NCBI GenBank assembly: GCA_051530055.1 | Contig: CM121343.1 | Span: 1,860,001-1,924,000 of the forward strand | Reading direction: 5' to 3' | Source: Neoechinorhynchus agilis | Taxonomy: Eukaryota > Acanthocephala | DNA: 64,000 bases | Part shown: positions 48,080 through 58,600 of the stretch, in pieces | Position numbering within the stretch: position 1 is the stretch's first letter | Layout of the letters: every line of letters starts with the position of its first letter | Position numbers and translations under genes: made by a program | The notes under the pieces: generated by a model | Told to the model about the DNA's origin: nothing | Seen by the model: only the letters and a program-made list of their open reading frames with translations | Database searches by the model: none

Positions 48080-48316
48080 TTTATTTATGGCGTAAAAATT
48101 AAAAGAATTTATTGATTCCGATATTTCGGAACCGTAATCTTGTACGCGTTTATCAAGGTTGTTTTCGGAGAAAAATAAAGGGCCATATAAAAACAATAAG
48201 GTTTATGTTTTTATATGGTGGTCCGAAAACAACCTTGATAAAGGAGTACAAGATTGTGTCGATATATCGAATTCAATAAATTACTTCATTTTTTTGCGCC
48301 GTATAAAAACATGAAC
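48080..48316. mobile_element. Foldback element, 'ccgatatttcgg' family
   Basis: Left arm: TTTATTTATGGCGTAAAAAT, ATTCCGATATTTCGG, CTTGTACGCGTTTATCAAGG, TTGTTTTCGGA. Right arm inverted: TCCGAAAACAACCTTGATAA, GGAGTACAAGATTGTGTCGA, TTGCGCCGTATAAAAACATG. An additional inner palindrome, CCATATAAAAACAATAAGG facing TTTTTATATGG, is present. Confidence 0.82.
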
Positions 48317-48767
48317 AGAAGCAATAAGGACCAAACTCCACACCATTAGAGTGTGTCATCTAATCCACAAATGTTACAACAAAGAAAATAAGACAAAAGA
48401 AATTGTAAAATCGGAATGAAATGGCAATAGACGACCGATACCGAGCGATTACTCACAGTCCGTTTCGTGACCTACCGCGGCTACTTCATATCAAAAGCGA
48501 AGAAGCACGCGGAACTATAACAAAATAACTTTACCACGGAGTAAATGTTCTGAGATTAGATGCGATAGATATTTACTTTAGATGGATTAGAGAAACCCCT
48601 GCAATTTATCTAGGTCGATGTGTTCGTACTACTTTGATGGCTCAATTTAATGTTTATGAAGAGGAAAAGCATTATTTACAGTGTTAGCAAGTGAAAGACA
48701 AATGCTAAGATGTGTTTAAATCAAAGGGTTCAAAAGCGACGGTCGCTCAATGGAAAAAAGGATTTCT
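48317..48767. other. 3' flank of the dynein light chain gene
   Basis: About 450 bp; nothing supported. Confidence 0.35.
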
Positions 48768-49022
48768 TCAATATTCAAAAATGCAAACAACATACAAATC
48801 CTCCACTATCGCGTATAAATACCGTTTGCATTGGTGTAAAGCAAACACGTTTTTCTTTATGCCGATCATACAGGACCAATGAGAGCGCAAAACCTTTTCT
48901 ACTTGTTCCTTTATCCAAGTTGCTCCGTCATATCTATTTTCTTTGCAGTACTCCTCAAGGATACTCTTCACTTTGTCATGATCAATAGGTAACATATTGG
49001 TCTTGGTGACAACGACTAACAT
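48768..49022 (-). CDS. Dynein light chain, LC8-type, divergent
   Basis: Intronless, 84 residues, close to the usual 89 of LC8. The LC8 fold is visible as helix 1 (DHDKVKSILEEYCKE), helix 2 (ATWIKEQVEKVLRSHW), then SCMIGIKKNVFALHQCKRYL with YAIVEDLYVVCIFEY, aligning to the W-x-C-I-V-G, F-G-S-x-V-x-H and Y-F-x-x-G-x-x-A-x-L-L-F segments. Typical LC8 is nearly invariant, so this divergence suggests a specialised paralogue, not the housekeeping chain. The start is the ATG at 49022; the open frame runs about 36 bp further upstream without another ATG. By family it would be a homodimeric light chain or hub protein. Confidence 0.82.
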   Translation of the reverse strand: MLVVVTKTNMLPIDHDKVKSILEEYCKENRYDGATWIKEQVEKVLRSHWSCMIGIKKNVFALHQCKRYLYAIVEDLYVVCIFEY

Positions 49023-49820
49023 TGAATCTCTTATTACTTTGCCTCTAACTAAGACCAACTACGTTACTAGGCAACTGCGGCGCACAATCCAACAATGAAA
49101 ACTAATAAAATCACACAATCAAACACTTCAGGATCGCCTGGACCTTCAGTCGATGCTTACGAGAAATATAACAAAATTATGTGCCGTTCAGCTTTACAAA
49201 ACGAAAAAACGTACTAACCGGGTTTTTGTCTCTCGCCGAACGAAATTCGAATATGGAATACAGTTCAATAATTAAAAGAGATGAGCTCCTTGAAATATTG
49301 GGATAAACTCAAATGGAACGTAGCAAGTAGTCTCAATTAATTTCGAACAATTACCCTATTTTTGCTTCATAAATTAAACCTAAGAAGCTGTAAATACTGC
49401 AGGTTACGTTTAGTGTCCCTGGTTTCATTTTTAACCAAGTACTGGATCAATGGCCCTCGAGCGCAAAGATTCGGACGAACTTGTTATTAAAAATATAGGC
49501 AAATAGCATCATTTATCACGGTGGAGCCCTACCCATGGAAACCTTGCAGCGCTTTGAACACTCACAATATCTAAATATCGACGTGCCCATCGATGGTCAC
49601 AAGCATATAAATAAAAAATGTCTGGAGATCTTTAATGCACTGGACGAGTTTTATATTCAATGTTTTTTGACGATGATATTCCCTTAAGAGCGGGTGTATA
49701 TTGTGGACCGTTGTTTAGTGATCATCGATTGAGGTTTTTCGGTTGAAGCAATCAGTCTGTGGTGGAATAATAAATATAAATTAGGGATATTGATACTATT
49801 TTCAGCAATGGTACTTGTTT
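49023..49820. other. Intergenic, no gene seen
   Basis: About 800 bp between the dynein light chain ATG and the sphingomyelin synthase stop. No supported feature. Confidence 0.4.
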
Positions 49821-51324
49821 TTATGTTTGCTTGTTTAACAGTTGAAGAATACTCTTTAATGTACGCAGCAGGAATCTTTCGATATGTCCTGGACGAGTCG
49901 CTGAGAAGACCATTCTTTGATTCAGATTGATGTTTTTTATTGAAGGAAATGGCGATAAAGGCAACTCAGCGGTGTTAGAGTACCGAATCGTCTGTCGACA
50001 TGTAATTTGATTTTCAAAAGCATAGAACAGTGGAAGGACGTATTTGAATCTTTTTATCGATCGAGCGCTGAACATTTCTGGACAATAGCAGAGGACGTGA
50101 TAGTAAGTAAAAAGACGCGAGGATATGACAATCGCGAGTACTACGTCCACTGTATAATGGAAGTGTCCAAGTAAAATGCAGACTGCACCAAGTCCGCATG
50201 CAGACCAGATAAGAAACGGAAATGCCAGCGTCCTTTTGGGAGCGTCTAAAGAAGAATATGAGACAAATAACGATGCAATTTAAGTTTACACTCGGTCAAG
50301 AAGTGGGCAAGCACAACCAGCATGCAAGTATGTCCGCTAAATATATAATCTCCACACATCTGATTCCCGTTTATTTCCATTCCTTGACTTAGCATAACAT
50401 TTGCAGCCCGCTTGATTCGGTCTTTTATTGTCACCGGTTTCTAAACGTGTAAAATCATAACATTAAATTTTTTAGATTTCTAAACAAACTCTCGAGCTAC
50501 AGATCAGGTGCGGTCCAGTCATTGGCATGGATGTGACTATTACTGTTAAACCTCGAAACAAATATAGCAATGAGAGGATTATGAAGCACCTCTGAACTAT
50601 TAGACGGCTAAATAAGTATGTTTCTTAATATATAAATTTCATTTGCACACACTAACCGACACTTGTGAAATATGACCATTATGACAAACATTCCAACAAA
50701 CATGAGAATTGTTACTTCGGATGCTCTTGCAGCCCACGATATTCTGTTGAAATTGTCCATAAATACATCCGGTAACGGTTTGTAGATTTTCGGATTCGGA
50801 GTCCGCTCGTCGGCAATTGCCACTGAATACGAGGATGCCGCCCAACTTAGAATTAGAAGGACGACTGAAGCCATGAATTTTTTTAGCGCTGTTGATGATT
50901 CTTCATTTTCTGGCAATTTACTCAAATCTTCATTTCCTGAAAATGGCGAATAGAGTGGACATGTCAGGTCCTCCTGTACTTTCTTGTCCGACAATTTATC
51001 CATATTTACAAAATCACGATTGTTCGTACAATCATCGATTTTAATCGCAATAATCGTATGTTTCAATGAATCTGGTTGATTTTGGCTTTCGTCATTATTC
51101 GTTGAATTCGCAATCGAATTTTCTTGACTTCGTCGTTGGTATTCTGGAGGTGTTAATGTAACTTTGGAATATCCTTTTTCAGTTTCAAAAAATGAAAATG
51201 CTGTAGCTGAGAATGACCGCCTGTGTTCCGGTTCAACTCCGAATCGTTTTAATTTCAATCGCAAGTGATCGGTCGATGGTGTCGATGTGACATCTAATTT
51301 TTTTTCGTTAGCATTGCCGTGCAT
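49821..51324 (-). CDS. sms: Sphingomyelin synthase family protein
   Basis: Multi-pass Golgi/plasma-membrane enzyme that moves phosphocholine (or phosphoethanolamine) from a phospholipid to ceramide. Four exons: 51324-50657, 50607-50490, 50440-50290, 50245-49821; GT-AG introns of about 44-50 bp; 453 residues. The first 155 residues are a polar N-terminal region without a SAM domain. Helices follow, with LPDVFMDNFNRISWAARASE (the family's D1-type motif), HKCRR, TSMPMTGPHLIC, then CGDYIFSGHT (residues 291-300) and HFHYTVD (to Asp346). The catalytic triad is therefore His299, His342 and Asp346. A Ser/Asn/Gln-rich C-terminal tail follows. All active-site residues are present. Whether it makes sphingomyelin or ceramide phosphoethanolamine cannot be read from sequence. 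Confidence 0.94.
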
Positions 51325-51375
51325 GTCTACAATTCGAAGAATAGATCTTTTTACTACAAATGTTGTTCCAACGCG

Positions 51376-51383
51376 TATATATA
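51376..51383 (-). promoter_or_regulatory. Candidate TATA box of the sphingomyelin synthase gene
   Basis: GCTATATATACGCG on the minus strand, about 52 bp upstream of the ATG, giving room for a short 5' leader of some 25 nt. Confidence 0.4.
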
Positions 51384-53170
51384 GCTAAGAGGCCATCAAT
51401 TGTGTGAAAAGTTACTATCAATGCAAACGAATGTCTTAGCGTTCATCAATGTGAAGGAAAAGGATAGGAAAGCGATCATACCCACGCATCTACCTTTGCT
51501 TTCGTTTGAATACATGGAAACACGAGGTTAAAGTACTTGCTAGCAAACTATCCAAAACGTAGAGATGTCATCCTTTCAGTGAAATGCAAAGCGCGTTCTA
51601 AATCTAGACAGTTAAAAAAATCTCGTTTGCTTGCAAGGAGAACATTCATACGTCCAATCTGCGAGTTGAAGAAATAGCTTACATTAGATCATAAAAGTTA
51701 CTTGAGTCCATGGAACTACATTGACTTTATTCCTTGCATTATAAGTATTTTTCGACATTTTTAATATCTTTTGCTGCGATAACGGCGTTAGTACAACTAA
51801 GTATTCAAGAAATCTGTCAGCATAATTCCGTCCAGTGGTAAATCTGATACACGTACAAAAGTCCGACATCTTTGATCTTGAATATTGTGCATTTGAGGTA
51901 TTTCATTAGGCATTTATTTGTTGTGATTTTAGATACTAGAACAAAATCTCAGGTATTGATAGCGGTATTCCGTTTTTAGAAGCTGCCATCGAAACCGACA
52001 TTTTAATTTATTCATTTGATTTTGCATTCAGCAATTTTAAAGTTCATTATCATGAAAGTACAACGGTTGAAGAAGCACCAACAAGTGCATTAAAGAAAGC
52101 TTGCGAAACGTATTTCATTTTAAGAAAATCACAGAAATTCATTTAAATTGGGACCGAAAACCTTAATCAGGTCGAGTATTTATGAATACACCCTGATGCT
52201 AGTTTTTCAAGAACGCTATTATTGTTGTTATACACAACAACGTTTGAATGGTTTTTTTATCATATTTATAATACGGTCTAGAGAAATCCTAGCTAAGTAT
52301 TCGAAATAAAAAACTGGATTGTACACTTTTTCAAAATGCGATAATCTAGGCTAGCGAGCAAAGTAGTGATAATTCTCGTAAATAATTCAAACTTGCAAAG
52401 GTGATGTACATTAAAATAAAAGCTATATGAATTTACGTGAGTTCAAAAACAAACGAAATGAACACTTGTATTTGATGGGAAATGATTCAAGCTTTAAAAC
52501 GTGTGCACCCTAAAAATTGTAAATTTGGAACGAGCGCAACTTCCGTCAATGTTAACAGGTTAGCGCAGCTGCAGCCATTCGCAACAACATTAAAAATCCA
52601 TTTCATAAATCAAAAGCATGATTATATCTTTCTAATTTGTGATCGGCAAAATAACCATTTACATAAAAAAAGAGGTTTAATTTGATTGTCCATGAGAATC
52701 GATTTGATAACCGCAAACGAATAATGTTTGTCAACTTCTCGTATATTGTGAAATTGCCTCTTTAGAACAATGGCATTCTTGCTATCGTTTCGCATAAATT
52801 GTAGCATAATAGACAACTGAATATAACGGCATGGAGAATCGTAGAATGGTCTTTTTGCCCGGAAATCACATTCGACAATGAAACATTTCTGTTGTTAGAT
52901 TAAAATTTGGTGCACTGGATGTCGGTTCACAGAATTTGTTCACATTCGTCGTCGATATATATATCGTTAATTAGTTAAAAACATACTAATCAATAAAACT
53001 CACGATGATTGAACTTCACAGTGGAGTTCAAAATTACAATTACTGATATTCAATTCCATTAGTGATGGAAATTACTTAGTTTAACAAAAAACAAACGTTA
53101 CCGAGAACTTATTTGCGAGTTCATTTGTAACGCAAAGCCATTGTACACTGGATTACAGAATAAATACGAA
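51384..53170. other. AT-rich intergenic DNA
   Basis: Nearly 1.8 kb with only short ORFs, none with a recognisable domain. Confidence 0.45.
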
Positions 53171-53941
53171 TTCAAAATGTCAATATGTGAGTTACCGGAG
53201 TATATGATTAGGATTATTGTTTAGGTCTTCATCCGGCAAATAATCCTAATACGAATTCATCGTTGCACTTTAGTATAATCGAACGTTAAAATAAATTCAG
53301 GCTTTTAATATTAATGAGCATTATATCGTCCATCGTTTGTTTGCTTAATCTGTAATAACCCGAGAAAAACTTGCGCTTCTTAACGGTTCTTCGTCTGAAC
53401 TTACACGATAGACCGCCATTTGTATGAGAAACTTTTAAACCAATTCGTGCTAATGTTTCAAATGATTTGCCCTTTCGCAGTTAGCTCTTTAACTGTACGC
53501 TAACTGAATTTTGTTACATAATAAATAGCGAATCTACACCATTTTAAACATACTTAACTTTAAATATGGAGTTCCGTTGGGATCAACTCTTTCACCAAAA
53601 CAATTTTTATTAACCATAATGTACATTTTTAAACTAATTATTGCTCTCGTTTTATCCATTTTATCATCTACGTCGATGATATTTTCTTATTTTATGTTGT
53701 TCGTCTTTGAAATAGCGCTTTATCCAATTCCATTAAAGAAACAAATTTAATCATTAACTTAACAAAACGTTCATTATCTCCTTCCTATATCCTAAAGTCA
53801 AAGGTTTCACACAAATTTTGGGTGCCAAGGTACTTTTAAAAAAATAGCGTCTATTACTACTAACAAACAAACTGATGATGAACCCGACGAGGTTCAAAAC
53901 GTCTTTAATAAATAAAACCCCGGCACCTCACATATAAACAG
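53171..53941. mobile_element. Possible complete 'tgtgaggtaccgggg' element, about 770 bp
   Basis: Left end: GTCAATATGTGAGTTACCGG followed by AGTATATGATTAGGATTATT. Right end: GAGGTTCAAAACGTCTTTAA followed by CCCCGGCACCTCACATATAA. The ends are inverted relative to each other. No transposase is encoded between them. A small inner hairpin GATTAGGATTATT / AATAATCCTAAT lies near 53210-53255. Confidence 0.5.
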
Positions 53942-53961
53942 TACAAAATTTATTTCCTCTT

Positions 53962-54204
53962 TCAGTCAATCGATGATTTGGAAAATCCTGAACTCCGAGG
54001 AGCACTCTTGCTATACACTGACACTACATATGTAACGACAAGTGCCATGTACAAAATAAAGGTAAGTACAAAAAGCACAACAGCCAACAAACGGTACCAA
54101 TCAATACCATACTTTCGGCAATTGGGGCTGGTTAACTCACGCTTCTTTTCAGCAATATTCAATGTTGTATTCGTTGCCATTTTACTTTTTAATTGTTGAT
54201 ACAT
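53962..54204 (-). CDS. Small single-span membrane protein, copy 1
   Basis: 80 residues, family not recognised. A polar start (MYQQLKSKMATNTTLNIAEK) and NCRKYGIDWY precede one strong hydrophobic helix (about 38-63, LLAVVLFVLTFILYMALVVT) and a short Ser-rich tail. No signal peptide is evident, so a single-span or signal-anchor protein is likely. A second copy lies at 54488-54742: the first 31 residues are identical, while the helix and tail differ. An internal Met9 is an alternative start. Conservation of the frame in both copies, despite many base differences in the 3' half, supports a real gene. Confidence 0.7.
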   Translation of the reverse strand: MYQQLKSKMATNTTLNIAEKKRELTSPNCRKYGIDWYRLLAVVLFVLTFILYMALVVTYVVSVYSKSAPRSSGFSKSSID

Positions 54205-54487
54205 AAAGGAAAGCTGTAATGTCGTCTCTTAGCAACGAGGATTTCATTGCCAAATTTAAAAGTAGACAACTTTCATATGGACAAAAATTTAAAAATAAAA
54301 AGAATCTAGAAATATTGTCGATCGACGCTCTTTGATTATAAATGAAGGAACAATCAATCATTTGTATTTTAGGACTGATGATGAACCCTACGACGTTCGA
54401 AACGTCTTTAATCTAAATAATCATTTTCCGCGGGTGTAGACTTCTAAACAATATTCCCCGGCACCTCACATATAAACAGTACAAAAT

Positions 54488-54742
54488 TTATTTCCTCTTT
54501 CCGTCAATCGATGGTTTGGAAAATCCTGAACTCCGACGAGCACTCTTGCCAGACATTGACCTTGCAAATATAACGACAAGTGTAATGTACAAAATCATGG
54601 CAATTGCAAAACCAACAAACGCCAGGAAATGATACCAATCAAAACCATCCTTTCGGCAATTGGGGCTGGTTAACTCACGCTTCTTTTCAGCAATATTCAA
54701 TGTTGTATTCGTTGCCATTTTACTTTTTAATTGTTGATACAT
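54488..54742 (-). CDS. Small single-span membrane protein, copy 2
   Basis: 84 residues, paralogue of the gene at 53962-54204, with an offset of about 528-538 bp. The N-terminal half is identical up to NCRK, then DGFDWYHFLA replaces YGIDWYRLLA; the membrane helix is LAFVGFAIAMILYITLVVIF. The C-terminus is four residues longer, ending in basic GKRK. The 5' flank (GCTGTAATGTCGTCTCTTAG, AACGAGGATTTCATTGCC) and 3' flank are duplicated too, so each copy has its own promoter region. Function unknown. Confidence 0.7.
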   Translation of the reverse strand: MYQQLKSKMATNTTLNIAEKKRELTSPNCRKDGFDWYHFLAFVGFAIAMILYITLVVIFARSMSGKSARRSSGFSKPSIDGKRK

Positions 54743-54885
54743 AGAGCAAAGCTGTAATGTCGTCTCTTAGCAACGAGGATTTCATTGCCAAATTTAAAAG
54801 TAGACACCTTTCATATTGACAAAAATTTAAAAGCCTAAAGCATTACTATAAAAAGAATCTAGAAATATTGTCGATCGACGTACCA

Positions 54886-55125
54886 CTAAGGCCTAACGGC
54901 ATGTCTTTTGGTAGCCTTTCGGCGAACTCACATACTTCGGAGGCATTCATTCACACTCGAAGGCACAAGGCCAACCCACTTTTAGGGCCTATGGGCGATC
55001 TAAAACCTGACCCCTACCCTTCCAGCAGCCTCACAACCCCCGACAACCCAGCGACCAGTGGACTTGAACCAGCGACCAATCAAGCGCATTTTTCATCGCG
55101 CACAATACTGGGCACCAGTAAGGTT
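54886..55125 (-). mobile_element. tRNA-derived SINE, copy 1
   Basis: Read on the minus strand: a diverged A box (TGCCCAGTATTGTGCGCG), B box GGTTCAAGTCC, then a body containing TGAGGCTGCTGGAAGGGTAG, GGGGTCAGGTTT, TTGGCCTTGTG and TTCGAGTGTGA. It aligns along its full length with the second copy at 55205-55432. No poly-A tail is obvious. Confidence 0.78.
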
Positions 55126-55204
55126 TATTTATTTCATAGCCTCATACAGTTTTTCAGTTCGCAAACATTCAGGGTCTTACTACATCTTCTTTTAAGCTTC
55201 TCAG

Positions 55205-55432
55205 CTATATTCCTTGGGAGCGTCTTGGCTAACTCACACTCATCGAAGGCGCTCAGCCGCACTCGAAGAAACAAGGCCAACTAACTTTTGGGGCCTTTTC
55301 AGCGATCTCAAACCTGACCCCTGCCATTCCAGCAGCCTCGCAACCCCCCGTAGAACCCAGTGACCAGAGGACTTGAACCAGCGATTAATCAAGCGCATTT
55401 TTGAACGCGCACACCACTGGGCCACAATGTAG
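55205..55432 (-). mobile_element. tRNA-derived SINE, copy 2
   Basis: Minus strand: A box TGGCCCAGTGG, 34 bp spacer, B box GGTTCAAGTCC, then GCGAGGCTGCTGGAATGGCA, GGGGTCAGGTTTGAGATCGC, GTTGGCCTTGTTTCTTCGAG and TGTGAGTTAGCC. The box sequences and spacing are those of a tRNA promoter, so this is the better-preserved copy. Confidence 0.82.
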
Positions 55433-55473
55433 TTTTTGCACTATTATCGTTTTATTGCGTGCCTCGATAAAAT

Positions 55474-55764
55474 TTATACAATAACACGCATTCCATCGAT
55501 AACCATAACGCACTGCTGGCCCATCAGTAACAAAAATAGAAATTGGCTATAGTCTGAGAAATGTCCTCCTGGATAATTACACAATATGGAGATGGATGGT
55601 GTTCCTTCGACGATCTTGATACTTTTGATCCAGGAGTACTGCTTGAGGGGTTGATTGCGCCGGTAAGTAGTACTCAAAAAATCAATTAATCTCGCGTTTA
55701 ATGTTGAGGTAACGGAAAACTCAGTTTGGGGCAGCGGTTCATCAAAAAAGTATAAAGACGTCAT
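55474..55764 (-). CDS. Hypothetical protein of 96 residues
   Basis: Not recognised. It starts MTSLYFFDEPLPQTEF and has a hydrophobic C-terminal part (SQFLFLLLMGQQCVMVIDGM). Residue use looks coding (few low-complexity runs, balanced charge), but no family motif is visible. Its ATG is 23 bp from the start of an oppositely oriented ORF (55787). It could be one exon of a larger gene. Confidence 0.35.
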   Translation of the reverse strand: MTSLYFFDEPLPQTEFSVTSTLNARLIDFLSTTYRRNQPLKQYSWIKSIKIVEGTPSISILCNYPGGHFSDYSQFLFLLLMGQQCVMVIDGMRVIV

Positions 55765-55786
55765 TACAATCACCTCTAGACGTCAA

Positions 55787-55921
55787 ATGGAGTCAATGTT
55801 CAATCTGGGACATCTATTGATGAGTCTTTACTTTGGACGTATGGAAGGCCAAACATTCCGTGACGTGTTATCCATGCAAAGTAGGGCTGTGGACTTAGGT
55901 GAGATATTTAAACAATTTTAA
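55787..55921 (+). CDS. Hypothetical small ORF or first exon
   Basis: 44 codons: MESMFNLGHLLMSLYFGRME then QTFRDVLSMQSRAVDLGEIF. A good 5' splice site TTAG|GTGAGA lies at 55898-55899, so this may be the first exon of a gene whose next exon I could not find. Composition looks coding, but support is thin. Confidence 0.25.
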   Translation: MESMFNLGHLLMSLYFGRMEGQTFRDVLSMQSRAVDLGEIFKQF

Positions 55922-58600
55922 TCTAATCTGGTAACCCACAGTACTTGAGAATCCCACAATATTGACGCAGTACAAGGTTTTAAAGAGATTATGCGAGTCC
56001 ATAGTTGAATCTGGCGGTTTGTTAGTAATTTTAAAGATGATAAAGGTATGAACTCTGCCGTAAGAGATCACTACTAAAAGCGAGGTGTCACCAGAATCCA
56101 ATATTCCCACGGGTTCGGTTGAGTGCAATATTAGTGCTAAGCGTTATGATATCAAATGTGAAAGTTGCGGATTGGTTTGCTTCGAAAGGAAAGTGGTTCT
56201 TGAATAAAATCGTGATCTGGTTAATCAACACACGAATTTCATTATGAAATGAGGGCTTCTTTTTGTTTGAAGAATGTCGAGTGTACGAACAAAAAGAAAA
56301 TTTCATATACAGGACAAACTCAACTCGCTAAGGTTTATACAATGCTTTAACGCTCATGTCGTAAATCGAACACGAGGTATGATTTTGCTTTTTTAAAGTG
56401 GCTATGGAAAGCGTTTATAGATGTAATTTTTAAAGTAAGACAAAGAACAAACAGAAAGTGAAATTGCCTATAGTTCACAACGAAAATTTGCCAATTGTAG
56501 TCAAATCACGTAAGCAAAAATAGAGCTAGAAACGAAATTTTGCATCCATTTAAGTTATTGCACTGTTGCGATTAAAATTGTGATTTTTTAGGATGGTAGA
56601 TTCTTGAGAAAGGGGTTTAAGTTCTGCCGATCAGCTTAGTTTTCCATGCACTTAAGATAGAAAAAAGTCATTGTTTAAGCGCAATGTTTTAGATTCTATG
56701 CTAAGCTTAAATGCTAATTAAAGTCGCTGTTATACAAATGCTTTAAATAATTCGATTCTTACTCAAATTTAAGCACTGAGGTATTCGATCGAAAAATGGT
56801 GGTTTCAATTGATTGTAAAAAAAAGGCTAATAGATGGCTTAATAAAGATCTTGGTTTATCACTCGAGTAAAAATCACGACTCAAATGCCTTACGACATTT
56901 CATTATATTTGAAATTTTTGTATTCAAATTGATTGGTCAGATTATATGCAATCAAGAATTTTTCAACTCACTCTGCCCTTTAACTATGTAAGTAATTTAT
57001 GCTAATGTACTTGCAATAACGGCATTTAGTGAAAATCTGGTACAGTACATTTTGATTATTTTGCAATATCGATCAGCTGGTAATGAACTAAAATCAAGAA
57101 TCAATCATATTAAGTATGCAACTCAAAATAACTTACCGCATTCCTTGCCATTCGCATTGGTTGTTCTTTTATTCATTGTTTGCTACTGGTAATTTTATAT
57201 GTATATAAAAGGAATAAACTAAAGTTTATTAATTAGCTGTAATCAACGAAACAGGATATATCGTAGTAATTACGTGTCGAATTTATTTGGCAATCTTTTT
57301 GCGATGCATACAAATAAAATTAATACCAGGTTTATTTGGCTTTTATTATTTGCCACAATTTAAGTTTTGTTTAGCATGGATGTTGCTACCATAAAGGGTC
57401 TAAAATGCATTGTAGAGCAATGCATATTACGCCAAAACCTCACATTAACGATGCAAAACGTACAGGATAATGAATTCATTGAAGAGCGTTCATCAAAATG
57501 TGAATTAATTAAACGGAAAAAGAAAAGAATTATCGACTCACGAAAAGTGTTTACAGACAAAATACAAAATGGAACTGTGTTTTAACTACTTCGTCTAATT
57601 GCAAACTATCAAGCTCTTTCATCTTCTTATTTAATGAGAAATAATCACGGCGCAATCTGAATTATATACAAGCATAAAAATAAATTTATCGATGTGTTTT
57701 GATTGCTCTTTAAGTTCACATTGAATGAAATATTGTTGGAACCTGGATAATAATATTCTAGTGAATCGTTATATTACCCGAGAAAGCTTCGTCTCCTGAG
57801 ACTTAAAAGAAATTTGGAACGGCTGCAACTCACAACCGCGAGATAATGTCATAATGTCATTAAATATGAGTTTTTACAAAATTTCGAAGTCTGTCGCCTT
57901 GAATTAAACGGTCTTCGACCATTCGATTTGCCCGTTGCTATTAAAATAATCAATCGAAATAGTCACCTATGAGCTGTAGTGAACCAAAAAGGTACAAAAT
58001 GGTTGTTTCAAGTATTGCCTAAAGTCAGGGAAGGTTTTGACAAATTAAATTAGCAAGCTTCAACTATTTACAGAATCCACAAACAGTGTGGGGGAACTGG
58101 TTTGAAACCAAAGAAATTTTAACAGAAATTCGCTCCCATGTTCCTTTTAATTTTATGAGGTTGCTTTTTCCTCGTTCACAAATAGAAATATTCAAGTATT
58201 TGATGTCAACAATAGCAAAATTGGAGCAATTCTCGTTTTAAAGTAATTTGGAGCAGCTACGGCATATTTCTTTAAAATGTTTATCTTTTATTTCAGAAAA
58301 GCCCCATTACGGAAAACGATTTCAGCCGAGAATTATGGCGAGATTCTCATATGCCAGTATAGATTGAAATACACCAAACGATAATCAATCAAACTTTAAT
58401 GTATCCAATTCTTACCAGGAAACTGCCATCACAGATTGAATAGCTTATTGAAATCGGCGAAATAAATTATACATTTTGTACAATTCTGCGATCTTCAACT
58501 CGGTGTATAGCAAAAGTCGGAAAGTGCTATAAACAAAATTATTCAACAGGTTTAGGGAGTAGTTCAAAAAGCTGTACGAAATCGGTAAGCGAAAGATGTT
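55922..58600. other. AT-rich intergenic DNA, mostly featureless
   Basis: About 2.7 kb. I see no reliable exon. Near 58200-58400 the plus strand has short peptide words vaguely like a retroelement RNase H (FDVNNSKIGAIL), too little to call. Confidence 0.4.

Larger units (their letters stand above)
53871..54870. repeat. Tandem segmental duplication of gene plus flanks
   Basis: Shared blocks repeat at an offset of about 528-538 bp: ACTGATGATGAACCC and GTTC(A/G)AAACGTCTTTAAT, CGGCACCTCACATATAAACA at 53931 and 54459, the small gene, and the promoter-side block through AGAATCTAGAAATATTGTCG. The unit therefore includes the right end of a foldback element plus a complete gene. Confidence 0.85.

Noticed and set aside
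58180-58400. Possible plus-strand retroelement RNase H fragment
   Set aside because: Only a few words (FDVNNSKIGAIL) resemble the family, with no supporting motif around them.
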